Part shown: piece by piece, positions 10,271 through 20,809 of the stretch
Layout: the number at the start of each line of letters is the position of its first letter
How positions within the stretch are numbered: position 1 is the first letter of the stretch
DNA from: Mesostigma viride
Lineage: Eukaryota; Streptophyta; Mesostigmatophyceae; Mesostigmatales; Mesostigmataceae
Direction of reading: 5' to 3'
DNA: 35,549 nucleotides
NCBI GenBank assembly: GCA_009746045.1
Contig: RPFO01000050.1
Span: forward strand, 5,585,728 to 5,621,276
Position numbers and translations under genes: made by a program
Notes under the pieces: generated by a model
Databases searched by the model: none
What the model was told of the DNA's origin: nothing
The model's input: only the letters and a program-made list of their open reading frames with translations

Positions 10271-10474
10271 CCGGTTGGTGGACAGGGGGAAATATCCATT
10301 GTTTTGGCGGGAGGGAACAGGGGCCGGGCGCAGCAAACACGGGCAGCATTTGAGTGGAACACAGACGGAGAATAACGAGGGCGGATGAGGAAGGAGCAGC
10401 TTCTTGTGAGTGGATGAATGAGGTGGCACACAAAAGCGATCAACCACCCACCTGACCATGCGTATTTTTCTTTT

Positions 10475-10532
10475 AGTACACCCACAGAATTCTGATACAC
10501 CCACATAGTTAAGATACACCCACGTGGCTATT
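10475..10532. repeat. Three TACACCCAC direct repeats
   Basis: TACACCCACAGAATTCTGA, TACACCCACATAGTTAAGA and TACACCCACGTGG follow each other at 19-base spacing. It is a short degenerate minisatellite or site cluster; function unknown. Confidence 0.6.
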
Positions 10533-10534
10533 TG

Positions 10535-12590
10535 CCAAATGGCTATCAAATTGTCCCCGACAGGAGTTGGCCATGCAAGAAGAAAGCGGATTGGGGGCAG
10601 GAAGCCCCTGCCCATGCGAAGCTAAGGGACGCCACAAAGAGCAAACGGACAATGAAAAACCAAAGGGGCCAGGAAATGGGCGAGCAGGCAAGATGTAAAG
10701 GGATGCATGTAGACAGCAGATCAGGGGGGGGGACAAGCAAGACAAGCAGGACGGAAAGAACGGGGGCCCTGGGGGTTAAATTAGGGAAGAATGCAGGACG
10801 GTGAATGATAGCACCAAGTAATGGCAAGCATTCCAAATAAAAGTTCCTCAAGCTTAAACTTTGGAAGCCAGGTTCCAGGTGAAAATGAGAATGGGCAGAC
10901 GCCATGGCTCTAGCACGACTGCAAGATAGTCAGGGGGCGGGGTGTGGTGTGGTGGGAGGCATAGGGAGAGGAGCACACTGGTGGTATCATTGGTTCAAGC
11001 CTAAAATCAACCAACTAATTTATGGAGTATGCTATGTTTCCTTGCGGTGCCATGGGCCAGCATATGGGTGCCAGAACGGCCTTCAGCCTTTACATCAATG
11101 GGGCGACTATATGGCAGGCAACAACCTGAAGGAATAAAGGGCAGGATTCGAGATATCCTCTCTCTGTACGAACCTGAAAGGAATCGCAGCATTGTGTGGA
11201 AAAGTTCCTGAGTTTTGGAATTAGCCCCACTAGCTTAAAGCTAGTGATCCTCAACATCCTAGTACTAGGGACACCTGAATGCCCCATCCAAGACATAGAG
11301 GCAGCCCATAGCTTGGAACTTGGTGCAGATCTCCCACTACGATGTAGGGCAGCTCAATGGAGCTGCGCCGTGGCTAGCGGACGCTTGCTTTCTTCGCTAC
11401 CCCGGTCCTTCCAAATGTACCCTTCCATATATACCCTGCTGATCCAATAACAATGTCGATGCCCTGCATAACATTGAAAGGGAGGCTATGAGTTGAATGC
11501 CCCAAAGGAAAAGGAGCGACGCCGGTTTGGGGAGATGGCGTTGGGACGCCCAAGTGCTTGAACAGAGATATTAACAATAAAATGTGCACCTGCATCCCCG
11601 ACGGCGTGAGGCGCATCATCGCCTGATCCTGGAAGTCTGGCGGAATTGTTTGGGTCGCTGGATGGTTTTAACAAGGGGATTTCGAGATGCGCTCTACCAG
11701 CTGCCCTTTGCGCAGACACGTCATGCGTTAAACCGCGAGCTGCTGAACTGGATTCTCCATATACCTGCATCCGAGGTTTCACATGGCAAGGAAACGCGTG
11801 GTCAGAATTCCCTGAGTATACATGGAGAGACAAGACGTTAGCCGTGGCGCGCAACTCAAAAGAGAGCAACCATGCGCTCTAGCCAGTCAATCCCCTCGAC
11901 GACAGGCACGTTAAAATTGCCAATGCCGGCCGCAGGCCGTGAGTATCTACATCATTCCAAACCTACAAGGCTACCCCAGCTTACCTCTGCCAACAGGACA
12001 ACAAGCACTAGGTTGGAAAGAACCGCCCGGAACATTCTGGGCGCAACATATGGTATGCTAAGCTACAACCCGGTGTGCTGTCATGCGCTGGTCAGCCAGC
12101 ACATTGTTCGGCATAATAGCATAATGCTAATAAGACAGCCTTCCGCTTCCCTGACGGACAAAATAATTGCGGTCCTAACCCCTTTCCCTAAATGCAACCG
12201 CTCCCGTCGGCCTCGAGGATTGTTGCTACCTACGCCGAATGATGACTCGACAAAAGTCGCGGGGCGTTGGGGTTTGCCATCTGGTAAACTGGAATTTTTG
12301 AAATCGTGACGATCGATGAGTTGAGGACGACAGCAGCGAGCATCCAGCTGGTTGCATCCGTAGAAGCCGTATAGATCTCTAGCTAGCATTATCTAGCATT
12401 TAAATCAGCACACATATTTTCGCGCCGTTTCAAGTGAGAGCACACTGGATGCAGGCAAAAGAGTGATGACCACCAATCTTCCGGCGCGGACAGGCCGACA
12501 CAGCATAATCACGTCCTGCTTGAATACGGAGAATCTTCAATGTTCAAAAATGTACATGACGTGGAAGACCAAGGAAGACTGGAACTCCGG
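10535..12590. other. No recognisable gene
   Basis: Two kilobases with only short, overlapping ORFs (at most 145 codons) on both strands. The longest, at 11872-12309 (+), has no known motif and a composition like its surroundings. Exons of an unrecognised gene cannot be excluded. Confidence 0.4.
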
Positions 12591-12654
12591 CTGCGCCTGA
12601 CCTACGGTTCATCAGGCCAGACGACTGACGTAGGGTAGCGTAGGCCGTAGACTA

Positions 12655-12825
12655 CAGAGTTGCCAACTTTTCCATATAAATAGGTGTACGTTTATTCCAA
12701 ATATAACCAGTAGTTAATCCCTGCTAAGCCTAGGGTATCAAGATGTCAGTGGCTAAAACGGAGCCTTGCTAGACCACGGAAGCCACTGGACTTCTCAGTA
12801 ATGGGTTGTCACAGAGTTGCCAACT
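12655..12825. repeat. Direct repeats of CAGAGTTGCCAACT
   Basis: The same 14-mer occurs at 12655-12668 and 12812-12825, in the same orientation, 157 bases apart. The sequence resembles hAT-type transposon termini, but an inverted partner was not found, so no element is defined. Confidence 0.4.
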
Positions 12826-12917
12826 GCCACGAGCCACAGTCCCCCTTGAGTTGACAGGCCTCGAGTTGAGTTTACCTAGTTTATTCCAGCTTGGAATCAT
12901 AATGACTACCCCGGCTT

Positions 12918-12948
12918 TTTACGGCCCAACCCGGGGTTGGGCCGTAAA
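12918..12948. repeat. Perfect hairpin with 15-bp arms
   Basis: TTTACGGCCCAACCC (12918-12932), one G, then its exact reverse complement (12934-12948). Such a long perfect palindrome is unlikely by chance and would extrude or fold in RNA. It sits at the edge of the ACGTAA-rich stretch. Confidence 0.75.
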
Positions 12949-12963
12949 GGGGGTAAGGGGGTT

Positions 12964-13085
12964 GACGTAACGTAAGCACGTAAAATGGCTTGAAAGGGTG
13001 ACGTAGATCGTCATATATAACCGCATAGACGTAGAAGTTTACGTGCGTAACGTAAAGACGTAACGTAACGTAAATACGTACTAAA
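12964..13085. repeat. Cluster of ACGTA(A) motifs
   Basis: At least ten ACGTA cores occur in about 120 bases, many as GTAACGTAA. ACGT is the core bound by bZIP factors in plants and algae, so this could be a regulatory cluster; it could equally be a degenerate satellite. No gene start is recognised nearby. Confidence 0.5.
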
Positions 13086-13384
13086 GCCGCACCGAATAGC
13101 TTATCATTTTCCAGCTATGGCCGGCCAGTGGCCTATGTTCCACCATCAAATGCTGAATCCACCATCATGGAATGCTGAATGATGATTCCATGGCAAAACT
13201 ACTGACTTTTAAACAGTGTTGTCCTGCGTGCACCGCATGGCGTCGTGCCGACGTGGCACCATAGTGATTAGTTTATAGGCCTACAAACGCGTACCGACTA
13301 GCACCACTTCATGATCACCTCGCAAGTATCTGCCGACATTCCCACACTGATCAATCTCTGCTGCCCACATGCGTGCGGCGTGGG

Positions 13385-13824
<440 letters not shown>

Positions 13825-14116
13825 TACGGTTGCATCATTTGATACACATGCGTTAGTTCAACAGCTTCATGTGGTGTGTACTGTGTCCTATATAGCAAAG
13901 GATGTTCCGCCAAGTAGGCAAGCGGCAGATTGTGGGCGGTTTCCCATTTCAGCCTCCGGGGCAGGGTCCTTATCACCAACCAAATGTTATTCTCCAAAGT
14001 GCTCAACTACTGCCAAGGTAATCCACCCAACGAACTCGTACATTTACCAAGATCATCCAACGGATCGGAAGCAATTTTGTCTGTCAAGAAGCAACAGGGA
14101 GGGGTATCATAACACA

Positions 14117-14275
14117 TTTTGCTGAGTAGAATAGTTAGGGTTTTCTAGATTAGATTAGCTTAGAGTTAGATAATTAGTTCGGCTTCGCGGCTTCGCCCAC
14201 CTCCATCCATCCAGCAAGGGAATATGTGCTACATGATCCCCCAACGGAGTCATGTTAATGTAGTTTATTTAATCA
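14117..14275 (+). mobile_element. LINE family A copy 3, 3' UTR only
   Basis: Plus-strand sequence from GCTGAGTAGAATAGTTAGGG through CTTCGCGGCTTCGCCCACC to ATGTGCTACATGATCCC and the CAACGGAGTCATGTT 3' end. It is almost entirely 3' UTR, starting at the LINE A stop codon region. It is an extremely 5'-truncated insertion next to unrelated sequence at 14110. Confidence 0.8.
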
Positions 14276-14309
14276 TAACACACACGGTGCAAGGATGGAT
14301 TGATCGTGA

Positions 14310-14327
14310 CATGTGACATGTCACATG
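14310..14327. repeat. 18-bp perfect palindrome
   Basis: CATGTGACATGTCACATG is its own reverse complement. It lies between a plus-strand LINE A tail and a minus-strand family C tail. Confidence 0.7.
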
Positions 14328-14334
14328 AATTAAT

Positions 14335-14585
14335 CAATTGATTAGGAACATGACTAAGTTGGGAGTACATGTAGCACATATACCTGATAAAGGGCATATA
14401 TGGCTTTTAATGCCTATTAATTAATTAATTAAAATCATAGCTCCGTGGGGAGCATATGTAACACATAGCCCTGAGAAAGGGGCATCTATGGGTTTGTAAT
14501 ACAATCGGGGCGACAACCTGCAGGTGTAGGATGTACAACTATCACCTGCTCTGGGTGCACTAGGTGCACCTGCACCTCCATGATG
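14335..14585 (-). mobile_element. Family C copy with two stacked 3' ends
   Basis: The minus strand begins with GTGCAGGTGCACCTAGTGCACC, has the family C body, reaches a first 3' end with hairpin CTCCCCACGGAG (14441-14452 on plus), then an ATTAATTAATTAAT tail. It then shows a second short copy ending in ACTCCCAACTTAGTCATG near 14350. One element appears inserted into the tail of another. Confidence 0.6.
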
Positions 14586-14757
14586 GTTCATGCCTCCTAA
14601 ACAAGCACAGGCACCCAGGGGGGGCTTGAGGAGAGGGCCTAGAAGGCCTGCATGACATATGGCCGGGTGGAAGGTATGTGGCTAGGCTATAGCTAGGGTA
14701 CACATATGGCCTCTCAGCAGGGAGTAACTCCCTGCATGGGCAAAGCATGACTCGAAA

Positions 14758-15837
14758 TTGCTACGGCTATTGCAAGGGCGGGTGTGGGCCCATCACGTAG
14801 GCATACATGGCCACTCCCGCCAACGCACGGTTATCTTGACCAGCTACTACCAGCGCAGCTTCGCCGACATCAGCAGAGCGCTCAAAGCCCCCGCCCCCGC
14901 ACAGCCGGCAGCCCCATCGGCTTCCTCCCTTTGCAAGAATGACATCAGCGCAGTGCTGGAGGAGCACGTGACCTGGCCGCTGGCCGAGAAGCTGACATCG
15001 CTGAACACCACGCTCAACACGGTCGAGGCCCGGGTCTCCAACGTGGAAACCAAGGTCGTCCACAAGCTACAACCACAGTTCACGGCGCTACACACCGCGG
15101 CGCAGGCTTCGGAAACGCACGCTGCACTTGTCTCTCGCCTTAACCAGGTGGAAGGCAAGTGCGGCGTGCTCATGAAGAAGCTTGAGGCCATCACCGCCCA
15201 CACCGAGGCCCTGGCCACACAGGTCCCAAAGCTAGCGGAGCAGACGGCCACCATTGCCTCCCAGCCACCCCGGCAGGATGCTGGTGACCTCCCGCTCTCC
15301 TATTATGCGGACCTGCTGCGGTCAGCGACCGTCTCCACCACCGACGCCATCGCCACGAAGCTCCAGGAGCTGGAGGACCACCGCCAGGCCCAGCAACGGG
15401 AGGTCACCGATCGCGCTCGCCGCGAGTGCCGAGTGGTGCTACGTCGCTTCCCCCAGAAGCCAGGTGAGACGTCAACCTCCCTTGCTGACGAGCTCAAGAA
15501 CCAGCTTCTTACCCTCATGGGCCTGCCAGGTAGGTGAGGTAGAACTGCGTGGGTGCCGCCTTCCCCACTCACGGGACAAGGCGGCCACCCCACCAGCTAG
15601 TCCTGCTCACCTTCCTCTCCCCTGAGGATAAGCAGCGGTTCCTCTCTCGTCGCAAGCGGTTGCACGACCTCACCTGGACGCTGGCCTGACGACCTAACCC
15701 CCGCTCAGCAACAGCAGCGACGCGACCTGTGGCCGGAATACCTCCGCCATAAGCAGGACCCCCAGAAGCCCAAGGTGTACTGGAGGGGCGGGGACCTGAT
15801 GATCAACCACAAGATGTGGACGCCCCCAGCGGGCTAG
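14758..15837 (+). pseudogene. LINE family B ORF1, longest copy
   Basis: Encodes the fullest ORF1 in the window. Order: YYQRSFADISRALKAP; an Ala/Pro stretch; a long coiled coil (LEEHVTWPLAEKLTSL, then heptads through VSRLNQVEGKCGVLMKKLEA and LATQVPKLAEQTATI); a linker; RRECRVVLRRFPQKPG opening the RRM-like domain; then RLPHSRDKAA, DKQRFLSRRKRL and WPEYLRHKQDPQKPKVYW near the end. The stop is TAG at 15835-15837. A four-base insertion near 15530 and further small indels (near 15590 and 15687) break the frame, so it is not translatable as one protein. The coiled-coil plus RRM plus C-terminal layout is that of L1-type ORF1 proteins, trimeric RNA chaperones of the retrotransposon RNP. No matching ORF2 follows; the 3' UTR comes directly after ORF1, as in a deleted or ORF1-only element. 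Confidence 0.82.
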
Positions 15838-16262
15838 AATAGCAATAGCCCTAGCTTGTAACCATTGGAGTCACTGCCGCTAAGGCAGCCATGCCTAGAA
15901 TGTTTGCCTAGCTGTGCCAACACACCTAGTCACGTGCCGCCAACGCACGGTACACAACCAGCCATAGCCTTAGCCTAGTCCTAGCACAGCCATGCTACGC
16001 CCTGGCTATGTTCAGATTACTTGCCCACGCTATACTTGTTATGCTTCACTTACATGGGTCTTATTGCACCCACAGTTTGCCGGATCGTTCTAAGCGTGTC
16101 CGTTTAGCTAACGCGCCCGATTGCGGCTGTGGCATGCCTTTGGCATGAAGGAGACTGGGGGTCTCTGCCCTTTCTCCTGTAGTGCACACACAGGGATTAA
16201 AAGCACTTCGGTGCTCCGTGACTCCCCAACGGGAGCACGAGTTTAATTAATTAGTTAATTAA
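15838..16262 (+). mobile_element. LINE family B 3' UTR with four serial hairpins
   Basis: Conserved with 32876-33310 (+) and 3236-3652 (-). Near the end four small perfect hairpins follow each other: CATGCC-TTT-GGCATG (16133-16147), GAGAC-TGGGG-GTCTC (16151-16165), AGCAC-TTCG-GTGCT (16202-16215, the very stable C(UUCG)G tetraloop) and CTCCC-CAAC-GGGAG (16223-16236). A TTTAATTAATTAG tail follows. Structured 3' ends of this kind are recognised by the reverse transcriptase of several LINE groups (established for UnaL2 and R2). Confidence 0.75.
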
Positions 16263-16307
16263 TACATGGCCACGTCACTAAGCTTTCTAGTCTACACTAC
16301 TGCTATA

Positions 16308-16420
16308 TATTCCCTAGGCTGGGGTGGCTGGGGTGGCTGGGGCGGCAGGGGTCGCCTGCCAGGGCTTGTGGGCGACGTAGATGTCCGCCCCCTTCCAGTA
16401 GACCGGCTTAATGCCTATGA
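16308..16420 (-). pseudogene. C-terminus of another LINE ORF1 (related to B/E)
   Basis: The minus strand reads GIKPVYWKGADIYVAHKPWQ, then a repeat of ATPAAPATPATPA and a stop at about 16312. This aligns with the family B C-terminus PKVYWRGGDLMINHKMW, so it is the last piece of a related ORF1. Its 3' flank runs into the family B tail at 16262, again tail to tail. Confidence 0.6.
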
Positions 16421-16574
16421 TGTGCCACACTCCAGATGATGCCTAGCTTTATTTCAATATGCAGTGCCCATGCAGGGCGGAGTCACTCTCTGCTGAGACG
16501 CCATATGCCCTAGCTCTTGTATAGCCATGATGATCTTGCCCCCCCATGACGGGCTCCCCTTAGTTGGGTTGAGC

Positions 16575-16690
16575 TCCAGACTCTGGGGGGTGCAGGTGCC
16601 CTTGGTGCACCTAGAGCAAGTGTCGTACGTTTACATTCCCACCCTTGCAGGAAGTAGCTTAGAATGTATATTGCCCCTTCTCTGGGTCCG
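16575..16690 (+). mobile_element. Family C copy, partial
   Basis: GTGCAGGTGCCCTTGGTGCACC, then CCCACCCTTGCAGGAAGTAG and GAATGTATATTGCCCCTTC. This is the family C body without its own terminal hairpin; it stops at AT-rich sequence where a minus-strand LINE A tail begins. Confidence 0.6.
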
Positions 16691-16694
16691 ATAT

Positions 16695-17690
16695 TAAAAA
16701 TTAAATTAAAATTAAATTATAACATGCCTCCGTTGGGAGATCATGTAGCACATATTCCTTGATGGATGGGTGGAGTGGAGGAAGCCGCGTAATCGAACTA
16801 AGGTTCCTAACTCTAAGCTATCTTGTCTAGAAAATCCTAAGTACACTACTCATCAAAACGCCTCCTCCTCTTGGGGGGAGGTGGCTTGCCCACAGGGGCT
16901 GGCGTGTGAGCCTTGACAATCTTCTGCCACCGCGTCTTGTTCTGCATGGCAGTCCGGCCAAAGAAGGGAGAGAATTGAATTGAATTGAATTGTAACATAA
17001 CTCCGTTGGGAGTATTAAATAAAAAAAAATAAATTATAACATGCCTCCGTGGGGAGGTCATGTAGCACATATTTCATGATGGATGGGGTGGAGGAAGCCG
17101 CGTGATCGAACTATCCTAACTCTATCTAGAAAATCCTAACTACACTACTTATCAAAACGCCTCCTCCGCTTGGGGGGAGGTGGCTTGCCCACAGGGTTGG
17201 GCGCGTGCGCCTTGACAATCTTCTTCCACCGCGTCTTGTCCTGCATGGCAGTCCAAAGACGGGAGAGAGAGTGGATGCGGTGCTCAAACTGGGCTGGGAC
17301 CACTAGGTCGTCCAGCAACATCTGAACGTAGTTCGTGACAGGTTTCCCTACCCTAAATTGGGAATGTCCGCGGGGCCAGGCCAGGTCAGAATCGGTGCCG
17401 CCCTGGCTGGCCAAGCCGCTGGGGGCCGGCCAGACCAAGGGTGGTGTCGACCTGGCTGGTGCGGGCAAGGTGTCCTACAAATGCTATCCTACGCTGCCTA
17501 ATCTCGTCGGAAACACGAGGCATGCCATGATACAAAGACTCTGATGACGGACGCTCGGAGAAACCTACGTTAAGAACCTGTCGGAGCATCCTGTAAACTG
17601 TGCCGTCGAGCCGAGCTGCCAGTTTGGGTGGGAGGGTCCACGCCTCGGCGCCATACGTGAGCACCGTGAGGACGAGGACCTTGAAGAGCA
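16695..17690 (-). mobile_element. LINE family A copies 4 and 5 (stacked 3' ends and C-terminal part)
   Basis: From right to left: a C-terminal part (VLTYGAEAWTLPPKLAA, VLNVGFSERPSSESLYHGM, RRIAFVGHLARTSQ; 17145-17690) with its UTR and a 3' end at 17036-17056 (hairpin CTCCGTGGGGAG). Next come a lone short 3' end at 16985-17012 (ACTCCGTTGGGAGT) and another partial copy at 16695-16975, truncated inside the C-terminal domain, whose 3' end has CTCCGTTGGGAG at 16728-16739. Protein sequence breaks near 17390 (frameshift). These are independent insertions at the same AT-rich landing area. A K/R-rich C-terminus (PPPPKRRRRFD) is conserved. Confidence 0.82.
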
Positions 17691-17694
17691 TATA

Positions 17695-17942
17695 CCTTGG
17701 GAGTATATGTAGCACATATTCCGTGGTGGAGAGAGTGGATGCGGTGTTCAAACTGGGCTGGGACCACTAGGTCGGCCAGCAACATCTGGGTGTAGTTCGT
17801 GGCATGTTTCCCTACCCTTTTTGGAATGTCCTTGGGGCCAGGCCAGGTCAAAGTATGCCGCCCTGGCTGGCCAAGCTGCTGGGGGCCGGCCAGACCAAGG
17901 GCTCTGGGATATGTGCGCTACATATACTCCCAATGGACTTAT
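17695..17942 (-). mobile_element. LINE family A copy 6, internally deleted
   Basis: A decayed 3' end (CTTGGGAGTATATGTAGCACATATT) is joined directly to C-terminal coding sequence (HRIHSL back through LLADLVVPAQFEHR and TWPGPKDIPKRVGKHATNY), without the usual UTR. On its left-strand side it meets a plus-oriented end, ATATGTGCGCTACATATACTCCCAATGG. It looks like a rearranged or twice-hit copy. Confidence 0.65.
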
Positions 17943-17946
17943 CAAG

Positions 17947-17999
17947 GAGACAACCAGCGCAGGCCAGAAATCGGGAGAATCCGGACCATGGTAGCTCGA
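17947..17999. repeat. 53-bp dispersed repeat, copy 1
   Basis: Starts GAGACAACCAGCGCAGGCC and ends ACCATGGTAGCTCGA. It matches 24004-24056 at 50 of 53 positions, same orientation. No hairpin or ORF. Its nature is unknown. Confidence 0.8.
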
Positions 18000-18002
18000 G
18001 CC

Positions 18003-18135
18003 TATATGTTCCTAATTAATTAATTAATGGCTTTTAATACATTCTGGGCTGCTTCCGGCCTGCAAGGGTAGGATGTAAACTACACCGGCCTGCTCTCGGT
18101 GCACCAAGTGCACCTGCACCACCATGATCTATCAG
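18003..18135 (-). mobile_element. Family C copy, partial
   Basis: The minus strand has GGTGCAGGTGCACTTGGTGCACC, TTTACATCCTACCCTTGCAGG, GAATGTATTAAAAGCCATTAATTAATTAATT. It matches the other family C bodies but ends in the tail without the hairpin. Confidence 0.6.
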
Positions 18136-18229
18136 AGCGCAGTGGGCCTGGCATGGGGTGGAAGACACATATGCCGTGGGTTCAAGGAGGCTTGGGTTTA
18201 CATAAGATGGAGTGGCGTCTATGGTCCGT

Positions 18230-18931
18230 GTGCACCAAACAGATCATGACGTCGATTTTATAGGCGTAAATGCACACCCTGGTTGTATGTTGGCACAAGA
18301 AGCTTTCGCCTCAACTTATACCCACAGCAATTGTACGTCACGGCACTTGAGAGCTGCAATGCTCACGTGTGCGCTAACTTCGAGTACAGAGGCCTACCAT
18401 GGTATTGGGCACGTATGTGGAAAGGATATAAGAACCTAAAACCGGACAGGCTATCTCACCCAACCACGTGGGAAGAGGTGGCACGACAATCGCTACATTT
18501 CAATGATCTGTTACGCACAGTAAGCACAATGCGTTTGGTGTTTTAAGGGGTCACAACCCATATGAGGGCTTTTTGACGGCCACGCCTCGATTATGCGAAT
18601 CATAGATTTATACGCGGCTGTTGGCGTCGATATCGCCCCCTTGCATATACGGAGATGCACGCGTGCATGGATCACAAACATGCCCAGCCAACCAGCCTGG
18701 GACAACCTTCTCCAGGCAATTCCCCCAGGATGGCACACCCTCATGACAACATCGCGCAAACCCCTGCAAATCGTGGAATGGGTGAGCTATTACCCTGACA
18801 ACGACACGTTTACACGTAACGGTTGCATCGTTGCGGTCGCGCCGGCGGGCGTTGCCACACAACTACTACAGGAGACACCCGGCCAAGGACCACCACATCG
18901 TTTATACGACATGAAAACTGAACTCAATTAA
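18230..18931 (+). pseudogene. Decayed coding region, possibly LINE ORF2 C-terminal part
   Basis: Two overlapping frames look protein-like. 18283-18546 contains FEYRGLPWYWARMWKGYKNL and PTTWEEVARQSLHFNDLL. 18593-18931 contains AWITNMPSQPAWDNLLQAI, PPGWHTLM and EWVSYYPDNDTF and ends at a TAA. The W...L.FN.LL pattern followed by a P..W..L element resembles the region after the reverse transcriptase in L1-like ORF2 of plants and algae. The join needs a frameshift. The assignment is tentative; it could instead be an unrelated degenerate gene. Confidence 0.4.
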
Positions 18932-19063
18932 ATAACCCGCTCATCCCAGCACAGTTGCAAGCTGCACGCTGGCCCCTCCAGCCTACAAGACCAGGCATCG
19001 CCAAGTATCCGTGGATATACATTGCCGACAGCCACTGATAATGCTTACTAACCGCACCATACA

Positions 19064-19068
19064 TTACA
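19064..19068 (-). terminator. Poly(A) signal TGTAA for the Gln-rich gene
   Basis: The minus strand has TGTAA about 40 bases after the stop codon at 19109-19111. TGTAA is the usual chlorophyte poly(A) motif and supports both this 3' end and the algal origin. Confidence 0.5.
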
Positions 19069-19108
19069 AATACAATGAACCAAGGGCACCGATCAGACCA
19101 TGTGTTGT

Positions 19109-20809
19109 TTACTGCCCCTCTCCTTCATTCTTGACGTCCCACCGCTTCACCCGCTTGCTCTTCCTCTCTAGAGCGGCCACACTGGCCTCACCACCATTCA
19201 CCGCCGGTGTGTCCCCAGCCCCGTCCTTGCCCCCCGCTGCTGCCCCCTGCAACGATGCCTCCTTGCTCAACCGTGGCCCTGAACCAGCAGCCGCCGCCGC
19301 CGCGGCCGCTGCTGCCGCCTGCAACGCGTTCAAGAGCGCCGGGTTCTTGCTGTCGCGCCCGGCGGTAACCGGGATCGCGACAGCTGGCGCTGCCGGTGCC
19401 GACCCGGTCGCCACAGGGGCGGGGGTGGCTGGGGCAGCCTGTGTGGCGGGCGCTGCCACACTGCTGGTGGTGGCTTGAGCCTTGGCAGATGCCGATGTGA
19501 TAGCCGGTGTACTAGTCGTGATCAAAGGTGCTGCCGTGCCAGGAGTTGTGGGCGCGATCATGGTCATGTTCGTGGGCGGCACAGCAGGGGTGGCGGCGGG
19601 ACTTGTTTTCTGGGCACTAGCCGCCGCGGCCGCGGCCGCCTGCGCGTGCGTTTGCGCCTGCTGCAACTGCGCCCGCAGCGCCTGGCTGGCCGCCAATGCT
19701 GCGACCGCGGCACTAGGGGACGGCCCCGCTGCTAGCGCCGCCGCCGCTGCCTGCTGCCTCTGCTGCTGCTGCTGCTGTTGCAAGTGAATCTGTTGGAGTT
19801 GCTGCTGTTGCTGCTGGTGAAGCTGCTGCTGGAAAAACGCGGCCATCGGGTTCCCCACCAGGCCCGCCGCCTGCTGCGCTTGCAACTGCTGCTGCTGCTG
19901 TTGCTGTTGCATTTGTAGCAGGAGCGCCTGCTGTTGCTGCAGCTGCGCGATTGGACCCATGCCACCCATACCCGCCAAGAGGCCACCCCCGCCCCCAGCC
20001 ATTAGACCCCCCATCCCGGCCCCCAACGGCCGCTGCAACAGCCCCAGTTGCGGCATGGGAGGTGCCAGGGACCCCAGGCCCATCGCCCTCTGCTGCTGCT
20101 GCTGAAGCATCAGCGCAGCAGGGTTGAGTGCACTGACGGATGTCGCGGCAGTATTGCCCGCCAGCATGCCAGTGCCTCCTAGATGGGGAAGCGACCCGAC
20201 CCCTGCAGCACCTGGGATCATCATAGTGGGGGTTGCGCCTCCAGGGAGGGGGGGTAGGCCCAGGGTCCCGGATCCACCTAGCCCAACAGCTCCGCCCAGG
20301 GCCCCGATGCCGCTCACCCCGCCCAGACCGCCCAGAGCGGATGCACCGCCCAGAACGCCAGCGGACATGAGCAGCTGCCTCTGCTGCTGCTGCAGCGCCG
20401 CCTGCTGCTGCTGTAATAACGCTTGCGCCTGCAACGCGGCCGCCCCCGTGCTCATGCTCGCGCTGGCGGCCTGCTGCGCCGCCACCTGCGCCTGCAGTTG
20501 CTGCAGCTGCTGCTGCTGCTGGATGAGCAGCTGCATCACCTGGGGGGGAAGGTTGCCGCCCGCGTTGCCAGACGCGGCGCCGGATTGGGCCCCGTCGTTG
20601 CCGTCGCCAGAATCGCCGCCTTGCCCGGGGGGCGGCTTCACCTGATCGGGCGGACCAGTCACTGCATCGGGGACAAAGGAGTTGACGGGCCGGCCGTCGT
20701 CGTCGTCGTCATCGAAGAAGGAGGAGAGGCGGACGGGGCCCTCCTCACCGCCGGCTTTCTCGTCCTCGCCGCTGCCTTTCTCGTCACTGCTGCCCTCGCC
20801 ATCCTTCTT
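19109..20809 (-). CDS. Last exon, Gln/Ala/Gly-rich probable nuclear protein
   Basis: The exon starts after the acceptor CCCCACCCCACAG (phase 0, AAG AAG GAT) and ends at TAA 19109-19111, about 566 codons. Reading begins KKDGEGSSDEKGSGEDEKAG, then GPVRLSSFFDDDDDDGRP, a Gly/Asp-rich linker, and a long region of Gln blocks (up to eight in a row) with Ala, Gly and Met spacers. A Thr/Pro/Ala stretch, a 12-residue poly-Ala and a basic tail KSKRVKRWDVKNEGEGQ follow. The tail contains a likely nuclear localisation signal (KSKRVKR). Gln-rich regions are common in transcription coactivators and RNA-processing factors, so a nuclear gene-regulatory role is plausible but not shown. The frame clearly extends upstream of the GTG at 20660-20662. 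It joins in phase to exons at 21841-21881, 22892-23018 and 23527-23583. Confidence 0.75.
   Translation of the reverse strand, partial: KKDGEGSSDEKGSGEDEKAGGEEGPVRLSSFFDDDDDDGRPVNSFVPDAVTGPPDQVKPPPGQGGDSGDGNDGAQSGAASGNAGGNLPPQVMQLLIQQQQQLQQLQAQVAAQQAASASMSTGAAALQAQALLQQQQAALQQQQRQLLMSAGVLGGASALGGLGGVSGIGALGGAVGLGGSGTLGLPPLPGGATPTMMIPGAAGVGSLPHLGGTGMLAGNTAATSVSALNPAALMLQQQQQRAMGLGSLAPPMPQLGLLQRPLGAGMGGLMAGGGGGLLAGMGGMGPIAQLQQQQALLLQMQQQQQQQQLQAQQAAGLVGNPMAAFFQQQLHQQQQQQLQQIHLQQQQQQQRQQAAAAALAAGPSPSAAVAALAASQALRAQLQQAQTHAQAAAAAAASAQKTSPAATPAVPPTNMTMIAPTTPGTAAPLITTSTPAITSASAKAQATTSSVAAPATQAAPATPAPVATGSAPAAPAVAIPVTAGRDSKNPALLNALQAAAAAAAAAAAGSGPRLSKEASLQGAAAGGKDGAGDTPAVNGGEASVAALERKSKRVKRWDVKNEGEGQ

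Noticed and set aside
9743-10615. PTNQ and GWLV repeat ORFs over the GGTT array
   Set aside because: A four-base repeat is open in all frames that lack stops; a good splice acceptor at 9899 places it in an intron.
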